Program-made: the position numbers and the translations under genes | Source: Herbaspirillum sp. SJZ107 | GTDB lineage: Bacteria; Pseudomonadota; Gammaproteobacteria; Burkholderiales; Burkholderiaceae_D | DNA: 64,000 nt | Assembly (NCBI RefSeq): GCF_006715485.1 | Contig: NZ_VFNH01000001.1 | Coordinates: 868,001 to 932,000, forward strand | Reading direction: 5' to 3' | Notes under the pieces: generated by a model | The model's input: the letters and a program-made list of their open reading frames with translations, nothing else | Databases searched by the model: none | Told to the model about the DNA's origin: nothing | Part shown: piece after piece, positions 1 to 8,270 of the stretch | Layout of the letters: every line of letters starts with the position of its first letter | Numbering within the stretch: the first letter of the stretch is position 1

Positions 1-1
1 C

Positions 2-358
2 GAAAAACTGACGGGCGACGAATACGACGCCCTCGAATGGATCCGCCGCGGTACGCGCACCAACCCCTGTATCGGGCGCAATGCGAAGCGCCTGTCGGGC
101 CTGAAGATGGCGCAGTACGAGCGCAACGGTACCCTGGTGCTGACGCCCAAGGGGCAGGAAGTGCTGTTCCTGCGCCGCTGCGTGCAGGCGCTCCGCGCGC
201 TCGACGCCGATCCGTCCGCCGCCATCGACGACGACGTGGTCCAGTTCCTGAGCCGCAAGTCGCACATCGCCGCGCGCGAAGAAGGCGGCTACACGCTCAC
301 CGCGCGTGGACGCGAATCGCTGGCCGACATCGCTGCCCAGGAGCCGCAGCCGCGCTAG
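2..358 (+). CDS. hypothetical protein, 3' part only
   Basis: The reading frame is open from the first bases of the window and ends with TAG at 356-358, so the true start lies upstream. The visible 118 residues are soluble and charged, with an LTPKGQEVLFLRR segment and a later YTLTARGRESLADI segment that look like the ends of two small winged-helix-like units, but I do not recognise a named family. An in-frame ATG at 107 exists, but sensible coding sequence continues upstream of it, so it is probably not the start. Function unknown. Confidence 0.6.
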   Translation, partial: EKLTGDEYDALEWIRRGTRTNPCIGRNAKRLSGLKMAQYERNGTLVLTPKGQEVLFLRRCVQALRALDADPSAAIDDDVVQFLSRKSHIAAREEGGYTLTARGRESLADIAAQEPQPR

Positions 359-413
359 GCGGTAGGTGTGCACGATCGATCCGCCGCGCAGCCAGCAGCG
401 CGGCAGGCGCCGC

Positions 414-623
414 TCAGGCGTTGCGGCGGCGGTGCGGATAGACCAGCGTGCGCACGGCGATTTCGGCCGGCACATTCATCGCCGCCAGGAATTCCGCGGC
501 GCGCTGCAGGCCCAGGCTCGGGACCGAAGCCACGGCCTGGTTCACCAGGTCGCGGGTGCGCATGTCGGTGCGCGGCTTGCGCTGCTCCAGGGTGACGGTG
601 TCGGCGTTCATCGTCTCTCTCAT
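414..623 (-). CDS. small hypothetical protein (69 aa)
   Basis: A short ORF of 69 residues, with a second possible start at 611 (MNADTV). Both starts have purine-rich sequence upstream (GGAATAA before 623, GAGAGACG before 611). The composition is that of an ordinary soluble helical protein: basic N-terminal third, then an amphipathic stretch ending in an Arg-rich tail. No domain recognised. It lies downstream of the CHASE/GGDEF/EAL gene on the same strand with a 94-base gap. It could be a chance ORF in GC-rich DNA, but the start context and lack of a better overlapping frame favour a real gene. Confidence 0.5.
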   Translation of the reverse strand: MRETMNADTVTLEQRKPRTDMRTRDLVNQAVASVPSLGLQRAAEFLAAMNVPAEIAVRTLVYPHRRRNA

Positions 624-717
624 TTATTCCGTGCGGCTATTGACAATAGATCAAAAACGCCAATTCTAGAAGAACGATGTCGTTTAGGCCACTACTAAAT
701 GATGTCTTTGTTCATTT

Positions 718-3582
718 TCAGGCGAGGGCGGGTTCGGTCGCGACGTGCTTGCGCAGCAGCCGTTCGAAGTCTTCCGCGGGCAGCGGGCGCGAGAAATGGT
801 AGCCCTGCATCTCGTCGCAGCCCTGGCGCCGCAGGTGGTCGAGCTGTTCGGCGGTCTCGACGCCCTCGGCGATCACCGACAGGCGCAGGTTGTGGGCCAG
901 CGCGATGATCGAATCGACGATGGCGGCGTCGTTGGCGTCGTGGGTGATGTCGGCCACGAACGAGCGGTCGATCTTCAGCACGTCGATCGGGAAGCGCGAC
1001 AGGTAGGAAAAACTCGAGTAGCCGGTGCCGAAGTCGTCGATCGACAGCTTCACCCCGAGCGCCTTCATGCGGTGCAGCAGTTCCACCGCCGGCGTGACGT
1101 CGCCCATGAACAGGCTTTCCGTCAATTCCAGTTCCAGGCAGCCGGCGTCCAGGCCGGTATCGCGCAGCGCCGCTTCGATGCCCGGCAGCAGGTCGGCGGC
1201 GCCGAACTGGCGCGCCGACAGGTTCACGGCCACGCGCAGCCTGCCCAGGCCGGCATCCTGCCAGGCCTTGTTCTGGGCGCAGGCGGTGCGCATGACCCAG
1301 GCGCCGATCGGGACGATCAGGCCGGTGTCCTCGGCCACGCACACGAAGCGCGACGGCGGCACCATGCCCAGCTCCGGATGCTGCCAGCGGATCAGCGCTT
1401 CCATGCCGACGATGCGGCCGCTCTTCAGGTCGACCTGCGGCTGGTAGTGCAGCACGAATTCGTTGCGCTCCAGCGCGGAGCGCAGCCCGCTCTCGATGCG
1501 CACGCGTTCGAGCGACTCCTCGTTCATGGCCGGGGTGTAGAACTGGAAATTGTTGCGGCCCAATTTCTTGGCACGGTACATGGCAATGTCGGCGTGCTCG
1601 ATCAGGCTGTCGGCCGGGGTGCCGTCGCTCGGGAAGACGGCCACGCCGACGCTGCAGGTGACCAGGAATTCGCGGCTGCCGAGCAGGATCGGCCGCGCCA
1701 CCGCATCCATCACGCGCTGCACGATGGCCGGCGTGAGCGCTTCGTTGTCCTCGGCCAGGATCGCCACGAACTCGTCGCCCGACAGGCGCGCCACGGTGTC
1801 GGTGTCGCGCAGCGCCGCGCGCAGGCGCGCCGCCACCGTCATCAGGAGCACGTCGCCGGCCTTGTGGCCCATGCTGTCGTTGACGTACTTGAAGCGGTCG
1901 AGGTCGAGCAGCATCACCCAGACCGGGCGGCCGTTGCGGCTGGACCAGGCCACCGCCTGGCCGAGGCGGTCCTGCAGCAGCGAACGGTTGGGCAGGCCGG
2001 TCAGCACGTCGTGCTGGGCCACGTGGTGGACGCGCTGCTCGGTCAGCTTGCGGGCGGTGATGTCGCTGCCGGTGCCGCGGTACCCGCTGAAGCGGCCGTC
2101 GGCATCGTAGATCGGTTCGCCACTGATGCAGTACCAGCGCTCGCCGCCGCGGTCGTCGATGATGCTGTATTCAAAGTTCTTGAATGATTCATGCGCCTGC
2201 AGTGCCGCCATGTGCTCGCGGAAGCAGGCACTGTCGGCCAGTTGCGGCAGCAGGTCCCAGCGGGTCTTGCCGAGCAGGCGCTCGACGGCAATGCCGGACT
2301 TTTCGGTAAAGTCGCCGGTGACCGCCACGAAGCGGAACCGGTCGTCCTGCTCCCAGTACCAGTCCGAGGACAGGGCGGCCAGCCGGCGGAAACGCTGCTC
2401 GCTTTCCTGCAACGCCTGCTCGGTGCGCTTGCGCGCCAGCACGTCGTCGATCAGGCGCTGGTTGCTCAGCTTGAGGTCGGCGGTGCGCTCGCGCACCAGT
2501 TCCTGGACCTTGCGCGAACGCCGGCCTGCCGCCTGCACCAGCGCCGCCAGCAGCAGGGTGGCGAACAGGCCGCCGCCCAGCAGCAGGGTCGAACTCGGGT
2601 GGGCGGCCAGCCACGGCCGCGGCGCCGCGATCGCTTCCACGGTCCACGGCTGGTCGCCGATCGTGAAGCTGTGCAGTACGCGGCCGCTGTAGGCCCCCGC
2701 CAGCCAGGGCAGCGGCGCCGGCTGCGGCGGCTTTTCGCTGGCATGCTGCGCATCGTGATTGGTATACACCAGGCTGGCGGGCACGGCGCGGGCGCCGGCA
2801 TACACGTGCAGCAGGATGCTGCGCTCGTCCAGCAGCCCGGTGCGTGCCAGCGCCGTGTTGACCAGGCTCTGGACGCACACGACGGCAGCGGTGTCGCCGA
2901 CCAGGCGGCCGGCGGCGTCGTAGACCGGCATCACCACGTCGAAGCTGGGCTTGCCGAGCGGATCCTGGGCCAGGCGGAACAGGCCGGTGGCGCTGGCATG
3001 GCCGCTGCGCCGTGCGCGCTCGACGGCATCCGCCACTTCCCGGTTGGCGCCGACGTCCAGGCCGAAGGCCGCTTCGTTGCCACGCATCGGTTCCAGGTAG
3101 TCGACCACGTTATAGGCCGGACGCCGCGGTGCCGGTACCAGTGCGGTCGACTTGCCGTCGATGCGCAGCTCGGTCAGCACCGTGCCCGGACGCACCTGCT
3201 GCAGGCGGGCCTCGAAGGCAGCGCGCTCGGCGTCGGGCACCACACGGTGGAAATTGAAGGCCAGGATGAAGGGATTGCGCTTCAGCAGCGGGGTCGTGAA
3301 GTCGTGGAATTGCGCGCGCGTGACTGGCTGGACGGTGGCGAACAGCTGGTTGGTCACGTTCAGTACCTCGGCTGCCTGGTCCATGCCCTGGCGCAGCGCG
3401 GCCACGCGGATACCGACGTCGCGCCCGAAGGCCAGCGCCTGGTTATCGTATTCGAGACGTGCGACCGCCATCGTCAGCGCCAGGGTGGCGGCCAGCCCTC
3501 CGCCCAGCGTCAGGGCGGCGGCAAGCGTGAGCGAGCGCGACAAACGGCGATGCGGCATCCAGGACTTCCCGTGATTGGACAA
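718..3582 (-). CDS. CHASE-PAS-GGDEF-EAL c-di-GMP signalling protein
   Basis: A 954-residue inner-membrane sensor for cyclic-di-GMP turnover. In order: a membrane segment near residues 14-37; a periplasmic CHASE-type domain to about 310; a second membrane segment near 330-350; a short coiled linker; a PAS domain near 395-510; a GGDEF domain near 525-690; and an EAL domain to the C-terminus. The cyclase signature reads SGDEF, a conservative change in the first glycine that other cyclases tolerate. The phosphodiesterase domain keeps MEALIRWQHP, the DDFGTGYSS loop and the KIDRSF segment, so hydrolysis of c-di-GMP looks possible. Net activity cannot be told from sequence. The periplasmic ligand is unknown. 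It is transcribed alone. Confidence 0.9.
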   Translation of the reverse strand: MSNHGKSWMPHRRLSRSLTLAAALTLGGGLAATLALTMAVARLEYDNQALAFGRDVGIRVAALRQGMDQAAEVLNVTNQLFATVQPVTRAQFHDFTTPLLKRNPFILAFNFHRVVPDAERAAFEARLQQVRPGTVLTELRIDGKSTALVPAPRRPAYNVVDYLEPMRGNEAAFGLDVGANREVADAVERARRSGHASATGLFRLAQDPLGKPSFDVVMPVYDAAGRLVGDTAAVVCVQSLVNTALARTGLLDERSILLHVYAGARAVPASLVYTNHDAQHASEKPPQPAPLPWLAGAYSGRVLHSFTIGDQPWTVEAIAAPRPWLAAHPSSTLLLGGGLFATLLLAALVQAAGRRSRKVQELVRERTADLKLSNQRLIDDVLARKRTEQALQESEQRFRRLAALSSDWYWEQDDRFRFVAVTGDFTEKSGIAVERLLGKTRWDLLPQLADSACFREHMAALQAHESFKNFEYSIIDDRGGERWYCISGEPIYDADGRFSGYRGTGSDITARKLTEQRVHHVAQHDVLTGLPNRSLLQDRLGQAVAWSSRNGRPVWVMLLDLDRFKYVNDSMGHKAGDVLLMTVAARLRAALRDTDTVARLSGDEFVAILAEDNEALTPAIVQRVMDAVARPILLGSREFLVTCSVGVAVFPSDGTPADSLIEHADIAMYRAKKLGRNNFQFYTPAMNEESLERVRIESGLRSALERNEFVLHYQPQVDLKSGRIVGMEALIRWQHPELGMVPPSRFVCVAEDTGLIVPIGAWVMRTACAQNKAWQDAGLGRLRVAVNLSARQFGAADLLPGIEAALRDTGLDAGCLELELTESLFMGDVTPAVELLHRMKALGVKLSIDDFGTGYSSFSYLSRFPIDVLKIDRSFVADITHDANDAAIVDSIIALAHNLRLSVIAEGVETAEQLDHLRRQGCDEMQGYHFSRPLPAEDFERLLRKHVATEPALA

Positions 3583-3692
3583 AACGATGGCTTGGACAAA
3601 AATGATTGCCCGTAGGTATTAAGCGGGGCCAGTTTGTCACAAAAGCCGTCATTACCGCAAACAATTCGCCACATTCTGCGGCAAAGCGTGTC

Positions 3693-4508
3693 TTAGTGTG
3701 GCTGGGCCAGAACAGATCGCCATGCCAGTTGCATGACCAGCAAGCGCGTCCATAGCCGGTTCAACAAGCCCAGGCCGAGGCCATGCCGGCGTCCCAGGCT
3801 ACGCAGCCGGCGCACTCCCGGCAACGCGTCGCCGCCGGCGCCATCCGCGGCGTGGATGGCGAACACGATACGGTTGTTGCCGGCGACCTTGTCGAACCAG
3901 CAGGTGCGGCGCGCGAACACGGTGTCGAGCGCGTCCAGCACCACCGGGTAGCGCGGATCGTAGGTGAAGACGTTGGCCACCAGGACGCCGCCGTCGCCCA
4001 GCACGGCGCGGCAATCGCGGTAGAAGGCGGCGTTGCCCAGCGCCGGCGGCAAGCCCTCGGCGCCGAAGCCGTCGACCAGGATCACGTCGAACGGCCGGGC
4101 GCCCTGGGCCGCCTGCGCCTTGACGTATTCGACCGCGTCGGCATGGACCACGCGCAGGCGCGCGTCGTCGGGCGGCACCAGGAACTGCTCGCGCAGCGCG
4201 ATCACGTCGGCGCGCAGCTCGACCACGGTGATGCGGCAATCCGGGAAGTGGCGGTGGCAGAATTTGGCGAGCGACCCGCCGCCCAGTCCGACCATCAGGA
4301 TATGGCGCGGGCGCGGCACGAACAGCGCAAAGCACATCATCGCCCGCGTGTATTGCAGCGTCAGCGCATAGGGGCGCGCGAGCAGCATTTCGCTCTGGAT
4401 GTCGCCGGACTCGAAGGCCAGCGTGCGGCGGCCCTTGTGGGTGCGTACCAGCGGCGGGGCGGTGGCGGCCGGATCGGCGCAGGTGACGAAATTCGGAAGG
4501 CGGGACAT
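3693..4508 (-). CDS. spermidine synthase-like SAM-fold protein
   Basis: A 271-residue protein of the polyamine-synthase / class I methyltransferase fold. The glycine loop is LMVGLGGGSLAKF, followed by an acidic strand end (VVELRADV) and the DVILVDGFG segment typical of spermidine-synthase-like proteins. The open frame extends upstream to 4667, but that extension is basic, low-quality sequence overlapping the promoter of the divergent gene at 4627, so I place the start at the ATG at 4508 (MSRLPNF). The family has many members of unknown substrate; actual aminopropyl transfer is not shown. It stands alone, divergent from a GGDEF gene. Confidence 0.8.
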   Translation of the reverse strand: MSRLPNFVTCADPAATAPPLVRTHKGRRTLAFESGDIQSEMLLARPYALTLQYTRAMMCFALFVPRPRHILMVGLGGGSLAKFCHRHFPDCRITVVELRADVIALREQFLVPPDDARLRVVHADAVEYVKAQAAQGARPFDVILVDGFGAEGLPPALGNAAFYRDCRAVLGDGGVLVANVFTYDPRYPVVLDALDTVFARRTCWFDKVAGNNRIVFAIHAADGAGGDALPGVRRLRSLGRRHGLGLGLLNRLWTRLLVMQLAWRSVLAQPH

Positions 4509-4626
4509 GCAACAAGTATACGACAGCCGAGCCGGACGCCGGGTCATATAGCCGTCGGGCAAGTGTGGCTTGTTGGCGCGGATGGGTTTCTGATAAGCTG
4601 CCCGTTGCACGCAATCTGAGGGGCGC

Positions 4627-5790
4627 ATGGACTCGACCACGATGGTATTGGCACTCGCACTGGGCAACCTGGCCCTGTGCGCGGCCCTGTTTTTCTTCGA
4701 GCACGTCGATGGCCGTCCGGCCGCCTTGTCGGCCTGGGGCTGGGGCCGTCAATACCAGGCCGCCGGCTGGCTGTTGCTGGCGATCGGCGCCGCCGGCGTG
4801 ATGCCCGAGGGGCTGGCCTTCCCGGTGTCGTACGCGCTGGTGTTCGCCGGCGTTGCCTGGGAATGCGGGGCGCAGTGGGAACGCGCCGGCCGCCTGCGCT
4901 GGCGTCGCGTGGTGGCGCCGCTGTTGGGACTGGCCATCGCCGCCTTCGTCCTCTGCAACCTGATCGATCCCTTCGGCCTGCGCGCGATTGCCGCTTCGCT
5001 GGTCCTGGGCGGCTTTTACCTGGGCGCCGCCGTGGCGCTGGCGATCGGCTGGACCGAAGCGTCGATGCTGCGCCGTTTCCTGGCGCTGGCGACCGGCATC
5101 CTGGCCCTGGTGGTGGGCGCGCGCGGCGCCCTGGTGCTCGCCGCGCCTGCCGGCTGGGGCTGGATGAGCAACGACCTGCTGCGCCAGTTGCACACCGGCG
5201 CGCTGTACCTGCTGGCCGTGCTGGGCGCCTTCGGCTGGCTGCTGCTGGGGCGCGAGCGCCTGCAGGGCGAACTGGCCCGCATGGAAATCGTGGATCCGCT
5301 CACCGACGTGCCCAACCGGCGCGGCTTCTTCCAGACACTGGCGCCGTGGATGGCGCTGGCGCGCCGCCCGGGCCAGCCGACCGCGCTGGTCCTGTTCGAC
5401 CTCGACCAGTTCAAGCGCATCAACGACGGCTACGGCCACCCGGCCGGCGACGTGGTGCTGGCCACGCTGGCCGCGGCCTGCAAGCGCCAGCTGCGCGACA
5501 GCGACGTGCTGGGACGCCTGGTCGGCGTCGAATTCGCGATCCTGCTGCCGCGCACCGGCGAGCAGGACGCCCTGATGGTGGCCGAGCGCATGCGCGCCGC
5601 GATCGAGGCCCAGCGCGTGAAGACCGAACGCGCCCTGATCTCGCTGACCGCCAGTTTCGGCGTGACCACGATCCGTCCCGACGACAGCAACGTGACCCTG
5701 CTGGCGCGCGCCGACGAAGCGCTGCGCGCGGCCAAGGCGGCCGGGCGCAACCGGGTCGAGCTGGCGGCGCCCCCGGTGCTGGCCGAGTAG
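4627..5790 (+). CDS. membrane GGDEF-domain protein, degenerate active site
   Basis: 387 residues: about six hydrophobic membrane segments in the first 200 residues, then a GGDEF domain. The metal/substrate part FDLDQFKRINDGYGH is intact and an inhibitory-site RxxD (RDSD) sits five residues before the signature, but the signature itself reads VGVEF instead of GG(D/E)EF. The third position, the acidic metal ligand in characterised diguanylate cyclases, is valine. From family knowledge this should abolish or strongly reduce cyclase activity, so a role as c-di-GMP receptor through the preserved I-site is more likely (inference). The codons read GTC GGC GTC GAA TTC in a clean frame, so this is not a frameshift effect. 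Confidence 0.88.
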   Translation: MDSTTMVLALALGNLALCAALFFFEHVDGRPAALSAWGWGRQYQAAGWLLLAIGAAGVMPEGLAFPVSYALVFAGVAWECGAQWERAGRLRWRRVVAPLLGLAIAAFVLCNLIDPFGLRAIAASLVLGGFYLGAAVALAIGWTEASMLRRFLALATGILALVVGARGALVLAAPAGWGWMSNDLLRQLHTGALYLLAVLGAFGWLLLGRERLQGELARMEIVDPLTDVPNRRGFFQTLAPWMALARRPGQPTALVLFDLDQFKRINDGYGHPAGDVVLATLAAACKRQLRDSDVLGRLVGVEFAILLPRTGEQDALMVAERMRAAIEAQRVKTERALISLTASFGVTTIRPDDSNVTLLARADEALRAAKAAGRNRVELAAPPVLAE

Positions 5791-5815
5791 CGCCGGACGG
5801 CCTTCGATAGCCGGA

Positions 5816-6124
5816 TCAGGCCGCTTCGGAGCGGTCGGCCAGCCATTGGCGGTAGCGCTGCTGGCTGGCCAGCAGGCGCGGGGTGGGCGTGCATTTGCAC
5901 AGGCACAGGTCGTCCTCGAGAGCGGGGCGGCGGCCGTCTTCGCTGCAGGCCAGGCGCCGGCCGTCGCAGGCGATCTCGCCTTTGCTGCCGCAGTTCGGGC
6001 AATCGACCAGGTCGCCTTCCAGTGCGCGCCGGACGCCGTCCAGCGACACGCTGGAACTGGCCGTCACGACTTTGCCGCCGGCATCGGTGGCGGCTCCCAG
6101 GGTGATGTAGCAGCGCTTGCGCAT
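5816..6124 (-). CDS. PAAR-domain protein
   Basis: 102 residues. The start at 6124 is chosen because the protein then begins MRKRCYITLGA and has GGGAAAG upstream; the longer open frame to 6379 is proline/serine-rich and not convincing. The domain shows the PAAR layout: a repeated GG-x-V/aSSSVSLDG type strand, a CPNCG pair and a later CLCKC pair. PAAR proteins form the sharp zinc-binding tip on the VgrG spike of type VI secretion systems and can carry effectors. No vgrG, hcp or tss genes are in the window, so this is an orphan; whether a T6SS exists elsewhere is unknown. The C-terminal 25 residues (QQRYRQWLADRSEAA end) are too short to be an effector. Confidence 0.8.
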   Translation of the reverse strand: MRKRCYITLGAATDAGGKVVTASSSVSLDGVRRALEGDLVDCPNCGSKGEIACDGRRLACSEDGRRPALEDDLCLCKCTPTPRLLASQQRYRQWLADRSEAA

Positions 6125-6264
6125 CGTTCTTTCCCGTCCTGTCAAAAATTTCCACTCTAGTGTCGTGGCCGGACATGTATTTGCGCGCGCACAAACGTGT
6201 CGCTTTTTACGGGAAACTGTTAAATCGTCTATACTGTTTGGCTTGTTTTCAGGAGAACACCGGT

Positions 6265-6882
6265 ATGGTAAAAACGACAGCGGCGGCAGGCAAGGCAGGG
6301 CGTGCGGCGAAGGAAGAAAAAGTGGGCAAGGCAGCGGCGGCGGTGAAGCCGGCCAGGACCGCGAAAGCCGAGGCCACACCCGCGGTCAAGGCGGCTGCCA
6401 GGACTGCTGCCAAGCCCGCAGTCAAGGCTGTGGCCAAGGCCGCGCCGCCGGCGGCCGCAAAGCCGGCCGCAAAGTCCGCAGCCAAACCCGTAGCTAAACC
6501 CGCAGCCAAACCCGCAGCGAAGCCGGCCGCCCGTGGCAGGGCCGCCGCCGCCAGCCCGGCGCAGGCGGTCAAGGAAGCCGCGCGCAAGCTGGCGCCGCCG
6601 CCCAGGACCCGCAGCAGCCGCGCTCCTGCCGCGCCTGCGCCCGAGACCCGCGTCGAAGCCGTGCGCCAGCAGCTGGTGCGCGACAGCTTCACCATGCCCG
6701 AGCAGGAATACGCGGTCATCAACACCGTCAAGCAGGCCTGCCTGAAGGCCGGCTTCGAAGTCAAGAAAAGCGAGCTGCTGCGGATCGGCGTGGCCCTGCT
6801 GGGCCAGCTGGATACGGCCGCGCTGCGTGCCGTGCTGGCCAGCCTGCCGCAGATCAAGACCGGGCGTCCGGCCGCCGAATAA
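6265..6882 (+). CDS. Ala/Lys/Pro-rich histone H1-like protein
   Basis: 205 residues starting at the ATG at 6265, with AGGAGA 9 bases upstream. Residues 1-110 are almost entirely Ala, Lys, Pro and Val in short AAKPA/AVK motifs, as in eukaryotic H1 tails and the H1-like proteins of beta-proteobacteria. The last 75 residues form a normal folded domain (VRQQLVRDSFTMPEQEY to the end) with predicted helices. The N-terminal tail probably binds DNA or another polyanion non-specifically (inference). The C-terminal domain has no recognised name. An upstream in-frame ATG at 6160 gives a poor extension without a ribosome site. Confidence 0.78.
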   Translation: MVKTTAAAGKAGRAAKEEKVGKAAAAVKPARTAKAEATPAVKAAARTAAKPAVKAVAKAAPPAAAKPAAKSAAKPVAKPAAKPAAKPAARGRAAAASPAQAVKEAARKLAPPPRTRSSRAPAAPAPETRVEAVRQQLVRDSFTMPEQEYAVINTVKQACLKAGFEVKKSELLRIGVALLGQLDTAALRAVLASLPQIKTGRPAAE

Positions 6883-6895
6883 GCCCGGCCTCGTC

Positions 6896-7207
6896 TCAGT
6901 GATGCACGCGCCCTTCCGGCGTCGTGCGTGACTCGGCCGTCAATTCCTTCAGCTCGCGGATCGAGATGTTCGACTTTTCGTGCATCCGCAACAGGATCGT
7001 CGCCCCGACGTTCAGCTTGCGGTGACGGATCTTGCTGATGATCGGCGGCTGCACTTCGAGAACGCGGCACAGTTCTGCATCGTTCTTCAACTGCATGCGT
7101 TCGATCAAGGTGTCGAGCAACTTGTTGGGCATGAAGCTCGATGGCTCCATCGCGCGTGCCCGGTGCATTGCCTCGAGCAACTCCTGTTTTTTCTGCCGTA
7201 CGCTCAT
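6896..7207 (-). CDS. small HTH DNA-binding protein
   Basis: 103 residues. The start at 7207 is decided by GGAGG placed five bases upstream; a longer frame to 7231 would place this site inside the gene. The centre (LKNDAELCRVLEVQPPIISK) fits a lambda-repressor/XRE-like helix-turn-helix, followed by a short helical tail. Probably a transcription factor; target unknown. It converges on the H1-like gene with only 13 bases between stop codons. Confidence 0.72.
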   Translation of the reverse strand: MSVRQKKQELLEAMHRARAMEPSSFMPNKLLDTLIERMQLKNDAELCRVLEVQPPIISKIRHRKLNVGATILLRMHEKSNISIRELKELTAESRTTPEGRVHH

Positions 7208-7460
7208 GAATTCCTCCGTAGTGGATGACATTCAAGACTGATCGACTGTTTTGGAGAAGTGCCCGACCGGATGTTGTTGGCGCCTTGTGCCGGCCCTGCG
7301 TCGCCTGCGTCCAGCAGGATGACGTTGAGCCCGCGCAATGCGGGGTGGGTTTTGTTGGAATGCTACTACGACTTTGACAAGATTGACGCACTGTTCATGA
7401 AAAACACGCCAGAACGTCGCTCTTTCTGGTAGGAATTCCCGGCAAATTCGCTCATCTGTT

Positions 7461-8108
7461 TCAGCCAGGCACCAAACCGGCGCGCGTCAGCACCAGTATC
7501 CGGTCGGCCATGGCCGCCGCCGCATGCGAGTGGGTTACCATGATCGCGCCGGCGCCGCTGTCCTTGATCTCGGCACGCAGCAGGTGCAGGATGCCGTCGG
7601 CGGTATCGGGGTCGAGGTTGCCGGTCGGTTCGTCGGCCAGCAGCAGGGCGGGGCGGTGTACCAGGGCGCGCGCGATCGCCACCCGCTGCAGTTCGCCGCC
7701 GGACAGCTGGCGCGGGAAATCGGCGCCGCGTCCACCCAGGCCGACCGCATCCAGCATGCGCGACGCGCGCGCCGGGTCCGGTGCGCCGTTCAACAGCAGC
7801 GGCAAGGCCACGTTCTGTGCCAGGCTCAGGTGGGGCAGGACGTGGAAGGCCTGGAAGATGAAGCCCATGCGGGTGCGCCGCAGCCGGGTGGCGGCATCGT
7901 CGTCGAGCGCCGACATCGGCATGCCGTCGACCAGGACCTGGCCGCTGTCCGGCACGTCCAGGCCGGCGATCAGGTTCAGCAGGGTGGATTTGCCGACGCC
8001 GGATTCGCCCATGATCGCGACGAATTCGCCGGCCTGGAAACGGTGCGAGAGCCGGGCCAGCACGGTGCGGCCGCCGTAGGATTTGCCGAGGTCGACGAGT
8101 TCGAGCAT
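7461..8108 (-). CDS. ABC transporter ATP-binding protein, LolD/MacB type
   Basis: 215 residues, a complete single nucleotide-binding domain: Walker A GESGVGKST, Q-loop FIFQAFHVLPHL, signature LSGGELQRVAIARAL, Walker B LLLADEPTGNLD and the switch histidine in VTHSH. The pattern is that of the LolD/FtsE/MacB subfamily, which energises FtsX-like permeases in the inner membrane. No permease gene is adjacent: upstream is the divergent egtD, downstream a non-coding gap. Partner and substrate are therefore unknown. Confidence 0.9.
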   Translation of the reverse strand: MLELVDLGKSYGGRTVLARLSHRFQAGEFVAIMGESGVGKSTLLNLIAGLDVPDSGQVLVDGMPMSALDDDAATRLRRTRMGFIFQAFHVLPHLSLAQNVALPLLLNGAPDPARASRMLDAVGLGGRGADFPRQLSGGELQRVAIARALVHRPALLLADEPTGNLDPDTADGILHLLRAEIKDSGAGAIMVTHSHAAAAMADRILVLTRAGLVPG

Positions 8109-8270
8109 GGAGGGCAGGTTGAAAAGACAGCCGCTACTCTAGCACGGCGGCCGGGGTGAGCACGGTTGGGCCGGCGCGCGAACCGTCCGGCACAAATCGC
8201 GTATTATGGCTCAAACAACAACACTTCAATCCTGGCCGCATGGTGCGGCAGGTCCACCTGGGGAGCCTCG

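Noticed and set aside
6160..6264. N-terminal extension of the H1-like protein
   Set aside because: The extension contains the promoter region and lacks a ribosome site; AGGAGA precedes ATG 6265.
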